Positions 1-10,138 of a stretch of 64,000 nucleotides of DNA are shown in pieces (position 1 is the stretch's first letter; every line of letters starts with the position of its first letter). Both the position numbers and the translations under genes were made by a program. The notes beneath the pieces are model-generated. The model worked only from the letters and a program-made list of their open reading frames with translations. It was not told where the DNA came from and did no database searches. The DNA lies in assembly GCA_016721465.1 (NCBI GenBank), contig JADKIA010000008.1, positions 496,001 through 560,000 of the forward strand, given 5' to 3'. The DNA comes from Ideonella sp. Its GTDB lineage: Bacteria > Pseudomonadota > Gammaproteobacteria > Burkholderiales > Burkholderiaceae_C.

Positions 1-185
1 GCGATCTCCAGCACGCGGCGGCCGATGAACTGCAGCGGCAGCCAGCGCTCCATCGCGCGCAGGTCCACCTGCCGCTCGGGCTTGTGATAGACGCGTTCGT
101 AGTAGGACGCTCGCTTGACGTAGTAGTCGGCCATGCGCGCTTCGATGGCCGGTGCATTGCTGGGGTGAGGGGCGGGCGCAGCCAT
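1..185 (-). CDS. SAM-dependent methyltransferase, N-terminal part (runs off the left edge)
   Basis: Only about the first 61 codons are in the window. The protein begins MAAPAPHPSNAPAIEARMAD and continues through a tyrosine/arginine-rich stretch to an R-V-L-E-I segment. That segment looks like strand 1 and the start of motif I of class I SAM-dependent methyltransferases, so the family assignment rests on one partial motif. Its ATG shares a base with the glcE stop codon (TGATG overlap), so it is translationally coupled to the glycolate oxidase genes. In many relatives glcF follows glcE; here this gene comes first, and whether glcF lies beyond the edge cannot be seen. The substrate is unknown. 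Confidence 0.6.
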   Translation of the reverse strand, partial: MAAPAPHPSNAPAIEARMADYYVKRASYYERVYHKPERQVDLRAMERWLPLQFIGRRVLEI

Positions 186-1276
186 CACAGTCCCGGATAG
201 AGGCGGCCGGGGTTGAATACCCCGTCGGGGTCGAATGCCGCCTTGGTTTGTCGGTGGATGCGTGCCAGCGATGCGGACAAGGGCGTGAACGCGCCCGCCG
301 CCTTGCTGCCGCGAAAGGCCGTGGCGTGCCCCCCTGCTCGGGCCGCCGCCTCGCGCAGCGTGGCGGCGGGCGCAGTGGTGACCACCCAGCGCTGCGCACC
401 GCCCCACTCCACCAGGTGCTCGCCCGGTGCGGCGATGGGCGCCGCGGTTTGCGGCACGGCCAGGCGCCACAACGTGGCACCGGCCGCCACGGCCTTGGCA
501 GCACCGACGAAGAACTCGTCGGTGTGGTCGCGCAGCCCGGTCCAGAAGCCGGCTGCGAGATCGGCATCGACCACCTCGCCGCCCAGCCGGCCTTGGGCCG
601 ATTGCACCGCCGCGCTGGCGCCGGCCAGGCGCAGCACCAGCATGCCGCTCCACCAGGCGCTGGCGTGGATGGGCAGGGGCTGGCCGCCCCAGCTGTTCAG
701 GCGCTTCAGCGCCTCGGCCTCATCGAGCTCGAAGCGCAGCGTGGCCACGGCGGGTGGCCGCGGCAACACCTTGAGCGAGACCTCCAGGATCACGCCCAGC
801 GTGCCCATCGAGCCGGCCAGCAGCCGGGAGACGTCGTAGCCCGCCACGTTCTTCATCACCTGGCCACCGAAGCCCATCACCTCGGCCCGGCCACTGAGCA
901 GCGTGGCGCCGAGCACGTGGTCGCGCACGCCGCCGGCCGACGGACGGGACGGGCCCGACAGGCCCGCTGCCACCATGCCGCCCACGGTGCCGCGCTCGGC
1001 AAAGCGCGGCGGCTCGAAGGCCAGGCACTGGTCCTTCTCGGCCAGGGCCGCCTCCAATTCCGACAGCGGCGTACCCGCGCGGGCGGTCACCACCAGTTCA
1101 CTCGGCTCGTAGCTGCTGATGCCGGCCAGCGGGCTCAGGTCCAGCGGCACGCCCTGCGGCGCCTCGCCATAGAAGGCCTTGGTGCCGCCGCCACGGATGT
1201 CGAGCGCGGTCTTGTCGGCGCGGGCGGCGCGCACGCGGTCGATGAGGGCGGCCAGCGCCGGATCGGTGGCCGGCAT
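185..1276 (-). CDS. glcE: Glycolate oxidase FAD-binding subunit GlcE
   Basis: This 363-residue protein has the FAD-binding PCMH fold of the vanillyl-alcohol oxidase family, with the usual GlcE layout of an FAD domain followed by a shorter, degenerate C-terminal domain. Visible landmarks are the ERGTVGGMVAAGLSGPSRPS nucleotide-binding segment, the VMKNVAGYDVSRL segment typical of GlcE, and a C-terminal DPDGVFNPGRLYPG motif. With GlcD and the iron-sulfur subunit GlcF it oxidises glycolate to glyoxylate, passing electrons to the membrane. Its ATG overlaps the glcD stop by one base and its stop overlaps the next start, so this is a tightly coupled operon. The length is normal and no defect is visible. 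Confidence 0.93.
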   Translation of the reverse strand: MPATDPALAALIDRVRAARADKTALDIRGGGTKAFYGEAPQGVPLDLSPLAGISSYEPSELVVTARAGTPLSELEAALAEKDQCLAFEPPRFAERGTVGGMVAAGLSGPSRPSAGGVRDHVLGATLLSGRAEVMGFGGQVMKNVAGYDVSRLLAGSMGTLGVILEVSLKVLPRPPAVATLRFELDEAEALKRLNSWGGQPLPIHASAWWSGMLVLRLAGASAAVQSAQGRLGGEVVDADLAAGFWTGLRDHTDEFFVGAAKAVAAGATLWRLAVPQTAAPIAAPGEHLVEWGGAQRWVVTTAPAATLREAAARAGGHATAFRGSKAAGAFTPLSASLARIHRQTKAAFDPDGVFNPGRLYPGL

Positions 1277-2790
1277 CAGAACCGCTCCAGTTCCGGGAAG
1301 GGCAGCAGCCCCTTCTTCACGTGCATGCGGCCGTACTCGGCGCAGCGGTGCAGCGTGGGGATCACCTTGCCCGGGTTGAGCAGGCCTGTCGGGTCGAAGG
1401 CACGTTTGAGCGCCATCATCTGCTCGCGCTCTTCAGGCGAGAACTGCACGCACATGCTGCTGAGCTTCTCGATGCCCACGCCATGTTCGCCGGTGACGGT
1501 GCCGCCCAGGGCCACGCTGGTCTCCAGGATGTCGGCGCCGAACTGTTCGCAGCGGTGCAGCTCATCGGGATCGTTGGCATCGAACAGGATCAACGGATGC
1601 AGGTTGCCGTCGCCGGCGTGGAAGACGTTGCAGCAGCGCAGCCGGTACTTCTTCTCCATCTGCGCAATGGCCAACAGGATGTCGGCCAGACGCTTGCGCG
1701 GGATGGTCGAGTCCATGCACATGTAGTCCGGGCTGATGCGGCCCGAGGCCGGGAAGGCGTTCTTGCGGCCGGACCAGAACTTCAGCCGCTGCGCCTCGTC
1801 CTTGCTCACCTCCAGGCGCGTGGCACCGCAGCCCGAGAGCACATCGAGCATGCGGGCGATCTCCTCGGCCACCTCTTCGGGCGTGCCGTCGCTCTCGCAC
1901 AGCAGGATGGCCTCGGCGCTGAGGTCGTAGCCGGCATGCACGAAATCTTCCACCGCCGCCGTCATCGGTTTGTCCATCATCTCCAGCCCGGCCGGGATGA
2001 TGCCGGCGGCCACGATGGCGGCCACCGCGTCGCCGGCCTTGCGGATGTCGTCGAAGCTGGCCATGATGCAGCGCGCCAGCTGCGGCTTGGGCGTGAGCTT
2101 GACGGTGACCTCGGTGATCACCACCAGCATGCCCTCGCTGCCCACCACCACGGCCAGCAGGTCGAGGCCTGGTGCATCGAGCGCATCGCTGCCGAACGCC
2201 ACGGCCTCGCCTTCCACCGTGTAGCCCTTCACCTTGAACACGTTGTGCAGGGTGAGGCCGTACTTCAGGCAATGCACGCCGCCGGAGTTCTCGGCCACGT
2301 TGCCGCCGATGGTGCAGGCAATCTGGCTGCTCGGGTCCGGCGCGTAATAAAGCTGATGTGGCGCGGCCGACTCGCTGATGGCCAGGTTGCGCACGCCACA
2401 CTGCACGGTGGCGGTGCGCGCGAGCACGTCCAGCTTCAGGATCTGGTTGAACTTGGCCAGCGACAGCGTCACGCCCAGCGCATGCGGCATGGCGCCGCCC
2501 GACAGGCCCGTGCCCGCGCCGCGCGCCACCACCGGCACGCCCATCGCGTGGCAGGTCTTGAGCACCGCGGCCACCTGCGCATCGGTCTCGGGCAGGGCCA
2601 CGACCAGCGGGGTCTCGCGGTAGGCGGTGAGGCCGTCGCACTCGTAGGGCGTGGTGTCCTCGCGCCGATACAGCAGCGCGTGGCTCGGCAGCACGGCGGC
2701 CAGGGCGGCCACCACCTCGGTCTGGCGGGCGGCCCGCTGCGAGGCCGGTTCGGCCGGCTGCGGCGTGGGGAGTTCGCGGGGTGCGTTCAT
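1276..2790 (-). CDS. glcD: Glycolate oxidase catalytic subunit GlcD
   Basis: This 504-residue FAD-linked oxidase of the GlcD/D-lactate dehydrogenase family oxidises glycolate (possibly also D-lactate) to the 2-oxo acid. The order is an N-terminal PCMH FAD-binding domain with the VARGAGTGLSGGAMP motif (about residues 90-105) and the IGGNVAENSGGVHCLKYG motif, then the C-terminal oxidase domain with the FHAGDGNLHP histidine motif, a GTVTGEHGVGIEK segment and a final FDPTGLLNPGKV motif. The length is typical. It is the first oxidase gene after the permease (54 bp gap) and is followed by glcE with a one-base overlap. Confidence 0.95.
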   Translation of the reverse strand: MNAPRELPTPQPAEPASQRAARQTEVVAALAAVLPSHALLYRREDTTPYECDGLTAYRETPLVVALPETDAQVAAVLKTCHAMGVPVVARGAGTGLSGGAMPHALGVTLSLAKFNQILKLDVLARTATVQCGVRNLAISESAAPHQLYYAPDPSSQIACTIGGNVAENSGGVHCLKYGLTLHNVFKVKGYTVEGEAVAFGSDALDAPGLDLLAVVVGSEGMLVVITEVTVKLTPKPQLARCIMASFDDIRKAGDAVAAIVAAGIIPAGLEMMDKPMTAAVEDFVHAGYDLSAEAILLCESDGTPEEVAEEIARMLDVLSGCGATRLEVSKDEAQRLKFWSGRKNAFPASGRISPDYMCMDSTIPRKRLADILLAIAQMEKKYRLRCCNVFHAGDGNLHPLILFDANDPDELHRCEQFGADILETSVALGGTVTGEHGVGIEKLSSMCVQFSPEEREQMMALKRAFDPTGLLNPGKVIPTLHRCAEYGRMHVKKGLLPFPELERF

Positions 2791-2844
2791 GCGGGAAGCC
2801 TTCGGTCGGCGGCTCGAACAGTCTATTGCACCCCGCGGGCCGCT

Positions 2845-4506
<1,662 letters not shown>

Positions 4507-4695
4507 TGCTTGTCTCCTCGGGCTGTATGAATTGCTCGCGAGGCGCGTGCCGGGTCTTGATCGCCCGCTGGATTCGTCGCAGCGGACGCGATGGTGCGTT
4601 AGCCGACCCGTCCCGGTCGTGAAACTTGGTCCCTCGTCGCGTGAGGGTTTTTCACGCCGACCCGTCGCCGACCGCCTGCGGGCGGGCCAGCCGGC

Positions 4696-5592
4696 TCAGG
4701 TGGCCGCGTTCAGCGAGCCGGTCAGCCAGTCGACGAAGGCCGCGCATTCCCAGCGCTGCAGCGTGCCGGGCTTCCAGCACAGGAAGTGGTGGTGCGGCGA
4801 CGCCAGCGAGCGCGGCGACAGGCGCTGCAGCCGCCCGCTGTCCAGCCAGCTGGCGCCCAGGCGCAGCCGCAGCAGCGTGACGCCGAAGCCGCCCGCGGCC
4901 GCGTCGAGCATCAGGCCCACGTCGTTGAACTGCGCGCCCTCGCGCGGCTCGGGCAGGGCGATGCCGCAAGCGCGAAACCAGGTGCCCCAGGGTTCGAGCG
5001 GGCTGCGGATCAGGCGCACGCGGCCCACTTCGTCGAGGGTCTCGAAGTGGCCCGCGAAGGGCCCGTGCTCGGCCAGGTAGTCGGGGCTGCAGACGGGCGT
5101 GATCTCGTCGCTCATCAGCCGCACCTGCTCCACGCCGGCGTAGGGCCCGGTGCCGAAGCGCACCTCCAGGTCGGCTTCCTCGGCCTTCACGTCCAGCAAC
5201 GGGATGGCCACCTGCAGCGTGAGCTCCACCTCCGGAAAGGCGCGGCGGAACCCGGCCAGGCGCGGCATCAGCATCGAGCGCGAGAAGGTGGGCGTCACCG
5301 CCAGGCGCAAGCGCACGCTGGTGTCGGCGGCTGAGCGCTGGCCGGGCACCTGCTGCAAGGCGGTGAGGGCCTGGCGCACCTGGGTGAGGTAGGCCGCGCC
5401 ATCGCCGGTGAGCGTGAAGTCGCCGCGTGCGAACAGCTTGATGCCCAGTTGCGTCTCGAGCTGGCGGATGCGGTGGCTCACCGCGCTGGGCGTGACGCTC
5501 AGCTCTTCGGCCGCGTGGCTCACGCTGTGCAGGCGCGCCAGGGCCTCGAAGGCCTGCAGGCACTGGATCGGCGGAATTCGCGGCGCAGCCAT
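4696..5592 (-). CDS. LysR family regulator, GcvA-like, upstream of the glycolate block
   Basis: This 298-residue LysR-type regulator has an N-terminal winged helix-turn-helix (residues about 10-65, with SHAAEELSVTPSAVSHRIRQ as the DNA-reading region) and a periplasmic-binding-protein-like effector domain. The opening IPPIQCLQAFEALARL and the KLFARGDFTLTGDG wing place it near the GcvA/AmpR branch. It is transcribed in the same direction as lctP-glcDE and sits 189 bp upstream of the permease, so it probably regulates that block, although GlcC-type activators of glycolate genes in enterics belong to GntR instead. The target and ligand are not shown by the sequence. Confidence 0.88.
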   Translation of the reverse strand: MAAPRIPPIQCLQAFEALARLHSVSHAAEELSVTPSAVSHRIRQLETQLGIKLFARGDFTLTGDGAAYLTQVRQALTALQQVPGQRSAADTSVRLRLAVTPTFSRSMLMPRLAGFRRAFPEVELTLQVAIPLLDVKAEEADLEVRFGTGPYAGVEQVRLMSDEITPVCSPDYLAEHGPFAGHFETLDEVGRVRLIRSPLEPWGTWFRACGIALPEPREGAQFNDVGLMLDAAAGGFGVTLLRLRLGASWLDSGRLQRLSPRSLASPHHHFLCWKPGTLQRWECAAFVDWLTGSLNAAT

Positions 5593-5669
5593 GCGGCCGA
5601 CTCTAGGCGCGTGCGGCGCTGCGCCACAAGGGGGCTGGCCCCGGGGTCAGGCCGCCGGGTGGCGCAGGC

Positions 5670-6860
5670 TCAGGCCGTGAACACCGTGAGCACGCCGGTG
5701 TAGCCATAGAGCTGGTTGCGCGCAATCTCGCCGTTGGCAAAGAACCCGACCAGGGGCACATCGCCCAGTGCCCGCTGCACGATCAGGGCCTCGGCCGAGG
5801 GGCCGCCGAAATGTGCGCCACCGCGGCCGGTGCAGCTGACATACACCGCGCCGGCGATGCGCGAAGGCCCGTTGTCGGCCGCGCCCATCCGCCCGGCACT
5901 GCTGGCCACGGGTTCGACCGCTTCCACCTCGTCGCGGATCTCGGTGCAGATGCGCACCAGGTCGCGCCGTGCGGCCTGCACGTCGCGGCGGCAGAACGCG
6001 AGTTGCTGACCGACCTCCACACGGTCGGCCACGGCCAGGGCGTCGCGGCCAGGGTCGATGCCCACCAGGTGGCGCACCCGGGTGTCGGTGCCGAACTGAC
6101 CCCCACGGGCCAGCGGGCTGGCATTGCGGTCGGTCAATCCGACCAGCGTGATGCGCATCGCCGCCAGGGCTTGCTGCGGGTTCTGCAGGGTGACGCCCAG
6201 GTCCGCCAGCAGCTTGGGCAGGGCGGGTTCACCATCGAGCCCGAGCACCAGGTTGTTGTCGCACGCCGTGATCACGCGCGTGGGGCCCACCGGCTGGCTG
6301 CCCTGGGTGACGCGCGAGATCAGCGTCACCTCATCGCCAAAGGCCACGCCGGACAGCCCGCCTTCGCACACCCCTTCGGCCAGGTGCAGGCTGCGGCCGC
6401 GGGAACTGGTCAGGCCGCCGAACAGATAGCCCGTCGCGGTGCGGTCGGCGAGTTCATGGATCAACTCGGCCACATCGTGCGTCTGCGCATCGGCGTGCAC
6501 GAGTGCCGTGTGGGCCAAGCGGCCGTCGATCGGTTGTCGGCCACTGAACACCTGGAACTGCGTGGCGGGCAGATCCGCCAGCATCAATGCCAGCGCGGGC
6601 TCGTCGTGGTACTCCACGCCACTGGCCAGGATGCCCACCCCCACGCCACCAGCCCAGGCCACCCCGGGCCAGCGCTGGCGCAGTTCGGCCAACAGGTCTT
6701 CGGCCTGCGCGGCGAAGTGGTCGGTGAAGTACACCAGGCCCAGCGTGGGCGCATGGAACGGCACGCGCACGGCGCGCTGGGCATCGATCTGCGCGGCAGC
6801 CAGGGCCAGGGCCATCCGGGCGTCCGGGTGGGTGGCATGGGCGCTGATGAAACGCGACAT
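5670..6860 (-). CDS. FIST domain protein (small-ligand sensor module)
   Basis: This 396-residue protein consists of a FIST N domain (about residues 25-215) followed by a FIST C domain (about 220-375). Landmarks are the GLVYFTDHF start of the N domain, the GYLFGGLTSSRG stretch in the middle and the C-terminal GFFANGEIARNQLYGYTGVL motif. FIST domains are proposed to sense amino-acid-like small ligands and are often fused to signalling domains; this one stands alone and soluble. The ATG at 6860 was chosen because the frame upstream runs antisense into phaM. It lies 44 bp downstream of phaM on the same strand and may be co-transcribed. The biological role is unknown. Confidence 0.85.
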   Translation of the reverse strand: MSRFISAHATHPDARMALALAAAQIDAQRAVRVPFHAPTLGLVYFTDHFAAQAEDLLAELRQRWPGVAWAGGVGVGILASGVEYHDEPALALMLADLPATQFQVFSGRQPIDGRLAHTALVHADAQTHDVAELIHELADRTATGYLFGGLTSSRGRSLHLAEGVCEGGLSGVAFGDEVTLISRVTQGSQPVGPTRVITACDNNLVLGLDGEPALPKLLADLGVTLQNPQQALAAMRITLVGLTDRNASPLARGGQFGTDTRVRHLVGIDPGRDALAVADRVEVGQQLAFCRRDVQAARRDLVRICTEIRDEVEAVEPVASSAGRMGAADNGPSRIAGAVYVSCTGRGGAHFGGPSAEALIVQRALGDVPLVGFFANGEIARNQLYGYTGVLTVFTA

Positions 6861-6904
6861 GGGGCAGTGCGGTGGCCGCGCCGGCAGGATCGTGGCAGGC
6901 CCGC

Positions 6905-7597
6905 TCAGCGGCGCTTGGCCGCCGGCTTCTTGCGCGCCGCGGGTGCGCTCTTCCCGCCGGCCGCCGCCTTGGCGGCGGAGGCCGCGGACTTGGCCACCGC
7001 CATGGGCACGCTGGCGGCCTTTTTGAAGGTTTGGCTGGCCGCGTCCATGCCTTGCTTGACCATGTCGCCGGCCAGGCTGGTGGCGGCGCTGGCGCTGCCC
7101 TCCTTCATGGCCGAGCTGGCCAGCTCGGTGAATTGCTTGGTGAGTGCGCCCCACCACTGCATCGGATCGACCACCCCCGCCGGCACCCCGCTGCCGGCGG
7201 CCGTCTCGACCGTTGGCCTGGGCTCGGCCGCTTTGGGCTCGGGCCGCGGCGCCGGGGCGGGCGCGGCCTCGGGTTCCGGTGCGGCGGGCGTGGGCATGCG
7301 GATCTTCAGCGACTCGGTCAGATCGCCCATCGACACGTTCATGCTCTGCAACGTGGACAGCGTCATGCGCTGCACCTCCAGCGCCTGGATGGTGGCGCCC
7401 AGCATGCGCGCGTTCTGCTCCAGCCAGAACTGCACGGTCTTGAGCTCGCCGATGCGCTTTTCGATCTCCTCGGGGTTCAGCGTCGGCGCGACCCACTGGC
7501 CCACGCTGGGCATCGCGCTGCCAGCGTTCTTCACCAGGCCCTGCAGGAAATCGAATCCAGGCACCATCTTGGCGAACATCGCGGTCGGGTCGGTCAT
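6905..7597 (-). CDS. phaM: PhaM-like polyhydroxyalkanoate granule regulatory protein
   Basis: This 230-residue protein matches PhaM of PHA-producing betaproteobacteria: an N-terminal segment with VPGFDFLQGLVKNAG, a conserved VAPTLNPEEIEKRIGELKTV region and an ALEVQRMTLSTLQSMNV helix. A proline/alanine linker (about residues 105-140) follows, then a WWGALTKQF helix and a lysine/alanine-rich tail (PAARKKPAAKRR). In Ralstonia the homologue binds PHA granules, activates the PhaC synthase and tethers granules to DNA through such a basic tail. The start at 7597 is preferred over the ATG 18 bp upstream because AAGGAG lies at good spacing before it. No phaC or phaP gene is nearby. Confidence 0.85.
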   Translation of the reverse strand: MTDPTAMFAKMVPGFDFLQGLVKNAGSAMPSVGQWVAPTLNPEEIEKRIGELKTVQFWLEQNARMLGATIQALEVQRMTLSTLQSMNVSMGDLTESLKIRMPTPAAPEPEAAPAPAPRPEPKAAEPRPTVETAAGSGVPAGVVDPMQWWGALTKQFTELASSAMKEGSASAATSLAGDMVKQGMDAASQTFKKAASVPMAVAKSAASAAKAAAGGKSAPAARKKPAAKRR

Positions 7598-7681
7598 CGG
7601 TACTCCTTCAATCAAGGGTGGGGGGACGTCGTCTGGCGCCGATGGTAGCCCCAGGGCGACGCGGTTTCACACCCGCTGGCT

Positions 7682-8665
7682 TCACTGCGGCGTGAACGCC
7701 ACGCGCTCCACCGTGTAGCCAAGCTGACGCATCAGCTTGGGCAGGCCTTGCTCACCCACCATGTGCAGCGCGCCCACCGCGGCGAACACCGTCTTGCCCT
7801 GGGCATGCAGGGCGTCGATGCCGGCCGCGAGCTGCGGATTGCGGTCGTCGTTGAGCTGCTTGAGCTGCGCGCGGTCGTCGTCGTCCTGCACGCAATCGCA
7901 CCAACGCTCGTACTGCGACAGCTCGTCGAGCAGGCCGAGTTCCCAGATGCGGGCCAGGCGCGCCAGCATGCTGCGCGACTTGCCCTGTTCCAGCTGGGCC
8001 AAGGTGTGGTCGGTGAGCTCGACCACCTTGGCGGCGTCCGACGGGATCAACACGCTCATCTGCAGCGCCACCGATTCCAGCGACACCAGTGGCTTGCCCT
8101 GTGACTTGGCGAAGCTGCTGAGTACCACCTCCTGCGCAAAGGGCGCCTCCAGCCCGTCCCAGCGGCCGGCCAGCGCCGTGAGTGTCATGGCCTGCATCAC
8201 GGGGTGCTGGCCGTCGAACGCCTGGGCCGGCAGGCAGGCCGCCGCCACCTGGCGCGCCAGGCGATCGCGCAGTGCCGCAGGCAGCGGCGGCAGGTCGGCC
8301 GGTGCACGGCTGAGCTCGGCGGCCTGCTGCGCGATGGCGGGGTCGCTCACGTCGATCTCGAGTGCGACGGTGTCGGCGGCCGTCAGGGCCGCGCGCAGCT
8401 GCGGGCCGAGGAAGATCCATTCCAGGCGGCCGACATGGATGGTGCCGAACAGCCAGGCCGTGCGACCGTCCTTGCTCAAGCGCCAGAGAAAGCCACGGTC
8501 GAGCGCGCGGCGCGCGGCGGCGTTCATCTGCTCGCCCGTGAGCGCGGGCACGGCGGGCGGGCACGATCCAGCATCGGCCGCTGCGGCACTCTGTGCCCGC
8601 GCGTCGACGACCGCCCACATGCCGCCCACCAGGGCCAACGCGGCCAGGGCGCGGCGCCATGCCAT
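7682..8665 (-). CDS. TraB/GumN family protein, exported
   Basis: This 327-residue protein of the TraB/GumN family is related to the TIKI/erythromycin-esterase-like metal-dependent hydrolase fold. The family motifs are visible: GTIHVGR near the N-terminus, ALEID about 50 residues later, and a final FAAVGALHMVGEQGLPKLMR segment that carries the second conserved GxxH motif. The N-terminus MAWRRALAALALVGG to the A-R-A-Q-S region is a plausible signal peptide, so the protein is likely periplasmic. An in-frame ATG at 8710 would add 15 residues; neither start has a convincing ribosome binding site, so the start is uncertain. The substrate is unknown. Confidence 0.8.
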   Translation of the reverse strand: MAWRRALAALALVGGMWAVVDARAQSAAAADAGSCPPAVPALTGEQMNAAARRALDRGFLWRLSKDGRTAWLFGTIHVGRLEWIFLGPQLRAALTAADTVALEIDVSDPAIAQQAAELSRAPADLPPLPAALRDRLARQVAAACLPAQAFDGQHPVMQAMTLTALAGRWDGLEAPFAQEVVLSSFAKSQGKPLVSLESVALQMSVLIPSDAAKVVELTDHTLAQLEQGKSRSMLARLARIWELGLLDELSQYERWCDCVQDDDDRAQLKQLNDDRNPQLAAGIDALHAQGKTVFAAVGALHMVGEQGLPKLMRQLGYTVERVAFTPQ

Positions 8666-8777
8666 GGTCGGGCGTCGCGTGGGTGGATCGAGGGCAGGGC
8701 GGGTGGGCATCAACAGGTTCCGAGGACATTGGCAGCGCGCTACGATGCCACAGTTCAAGCCCATTGCCTGGCCCACC

Positions 8778-9191
8778 ATGCGCAGCCTGTTCCACCTTGC
8801 ATTCCACGTACGCGACCTGGACGAGACGCGCCGCTTCTACGGCGATCTGCTCGGTTGCCGCGAGGGCCGCTCCACCGCCACCTGGGTCGATTTCGACTTC
8901 TTCGGCCACCAGCTCTCCATGCACCTGGGCGAGCCCTTCGCCACCACCAACACCGGGCAAGTGGCCGAGCACCGGGTGCCCATGCCGCACCTGGGCGTGA
9001 TCCTCGAGGTGCCGGAATGGCAGGCCCTGGCCCAGCGCCTGCGCGCAGGCGGGCTGCAGTTCGTGATCGAGCCGCACCTGCGCTTCGCGGGCCAGCCCGG
9101 CGAGCAATGGACGATGTTCTTCCGCGACCCTTCGGGCAACCCGATCGAGGTGAAGGGTTTCAGCTCGCTGGACCGGGTCTACGAGCACTGA
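8778..9191 (+). CDS. VOC (glyoxalase/bleomycin-resistance fold) protein
   Basis: This 137-residue single-chain member of the vicinal-oxygen-chelate superfamily opens with LFHLAFHVRDLDETRRFYGD. It carries the aligned metal-site region HLGVILEVPEW and ends with the typical FFRDPSGNPIEVKGF strand. The motif set fits the VOC dioxygenase/glyoxalase-like proteins common in Burkholderiales; no specific substrate can be assigned. The ATG at 8778 was chosen because homologues begin at this point; an in-frame ATG at 8745 sits inside a TACGAT sequence that looks like a -10 element. It is divergent from the TraB-like gene. Confidence 0.82.
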   Translation: MRSLFHLAFHVRDLDETRRFYGDLLGCREGRSTATWVDFDFFGHQLSMHLGEPFATTNTGQVAEHRVPMPHLGVILEVPEWQALAQRLRAGGLQFVIEPHLRFAGQPGEQWTMFFRDPSGNPIEVKGFSSLDRVYEH

Positions 9192-9229
9192 CCAGCCGCA
9201 AGGCGCAGCCGGCTTCGGCCAGCCTGGGG

Positions 9230-9376
9230 GCGCTCACAAGGCTTGTTGCTGTCGGCGGTCTGCACCGCGTCTTGTTGGCGCTGCAGGCGAGCGGCCTCGC
9301 GCTTGTTCAGCTCGCCCGAGGCCACGCCCGGTTCGATGCGTTGCTGCTGGCGTTGCGGGCGCTTGTCGATGCGCAT
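9230..9376 (-). pseudogene. Remnant of a small exported glutamine/arginine-rich protein
   Basis: On the minus strand one open stretch reads IEPGVASGELNKREAARLQR and then QQDAVQTAD. This strongly resembles the middle of a small secreted Burkholderiales protein whose members carry a (Q/R)xxRIxQGVxSGxLxxREAxRL core between a signal peptide and a second charged half. Here the upstream residues do not form a signal peptide, and the sequence loses family character after TADSNK. The stretch sits in a 266 bp gap between two forward genes. I read it as the central relic of a deleted gene. The family is recalled from experience and has no firm name. Confidence 0.5.
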
Positions 9377-9457
9377 CTTGGCCATGCATACCGGCCAACA
9401 CCATCGCATTCACATGCGACCCGTGCTTGCGGGGCGACACGTAAACTGGCCCGCACC

Positions 9458-10138
9458 ATGGACCAAGTGCTGCTGGTCGAAGACGACGTGGCCACGCGCG
9501 ACTGGCTGGCCGGGCTGCTCTCGGGTGAGGGCGGTGTGCAGGTGGCGCATGCCTGCGGCACGGTGGCCGAGGCCCTGGCCTGGCTGCACGCAGGCCACCG
9601 GGTGGACATCGTGCTCACCGATCTGGGCCTGCCCGACGGCAGCGGGCTTCAGGTGATCCGGGCGGCGTCGCGGCGTGCGAACTGCGACGTGCTGGTGCTG
9701 TCGATCTTTGGCGACGAGTCCAACGTGCTGGCGGCCATCGATGCCGGCGCGAGCGGCTACCTGCTCAAGGACGGCAGCCTGGATTCGATCCGCGAACATC
9801 TGGATTGCCTGAAGAGCGGTGGATCGCCGCTGTCGCCACGCATCGCCCGCACGCTGATCCGGCGCACCCGGGCGCAGGAGGCCGCACTGGCGGCGGAGCG
9901 GGTCGTCCCCGATGGCACGGCAGAGCCGCTGTTGTCCGAGCGCGAGCGCGACGTGCTCACCGGCATCGGCAAAGGCTTCAGCTACGCCGAGGTGGCCGAG
10001 GCGCTGAAGATCACCACCAACACGGTGCGCACCCATGTGCGGCACCTCTACGAGAAGCTGGCCGTGAATTCCCGTGCCGAAGCGCTGTACGAGTACAACC
10101 GGCGCATGGTGGAGCAGGGCCAGACGCCGATCCGCTGA
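9458..10138 (+). CDS. LuxR/NarL-type response regulator
   Basis: This 226-residue two-domain response regulator has a receiver domain at residues 1-120 (acidic pocket VEDD, phosphoacceptor Asp55 in LTDLGLPDGSG, conserved Ser and Lys in LVLSIFGDES and YLLKDG). A LuxR-type helix-turn-helix follows at about residues 160-215 (LSERERDVLTGIGKGFSYAE, then a TNTVRTHVRHLYEKL recognition region). Its stop codon overlaps the ATG of the histidine kinase (TGATG), so the two form a cognate pair. A TAAACT element 10 nt before the ATG predicts a very short leader. The target genes are unknown. Confidence 0.93.
   Translation: MDQVLLVEDDVATRDWLAGLLSGEGGVQVAHACGTVAEALAWLHAGHRVDIVLTDLGLPDGSGLQVIRAASRRANCDVLVLSIFGDESNVLAAIDAGASGYLLKDGSLDSIREHLDCLKSGGSPLSPRIARTLIRRTRAQEAALAAERVVPDGTAEPLLSERERDVLTGIGKGFSYAEVAEALKITTNTVRTHVRHLYEKLAVNSRAEALYEYNRRMVEQGQTPIR

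Noticed and set aside
4507..4695. Possible FadR/LldR-type operator upstream of lctP (TTGGTCC-like sequence near 4626)
   Set aside because: Only one half-site is visible and no matching inverted half follows.
6861..7496. Extension of the FIST frame upstream to 7496
   Set aside because: The added residues are Gly/Arg-rich and antisense to nothing recognisable, overlapping phaM on the same strand in another frame. FIST homology begins after the ATG at 6860.
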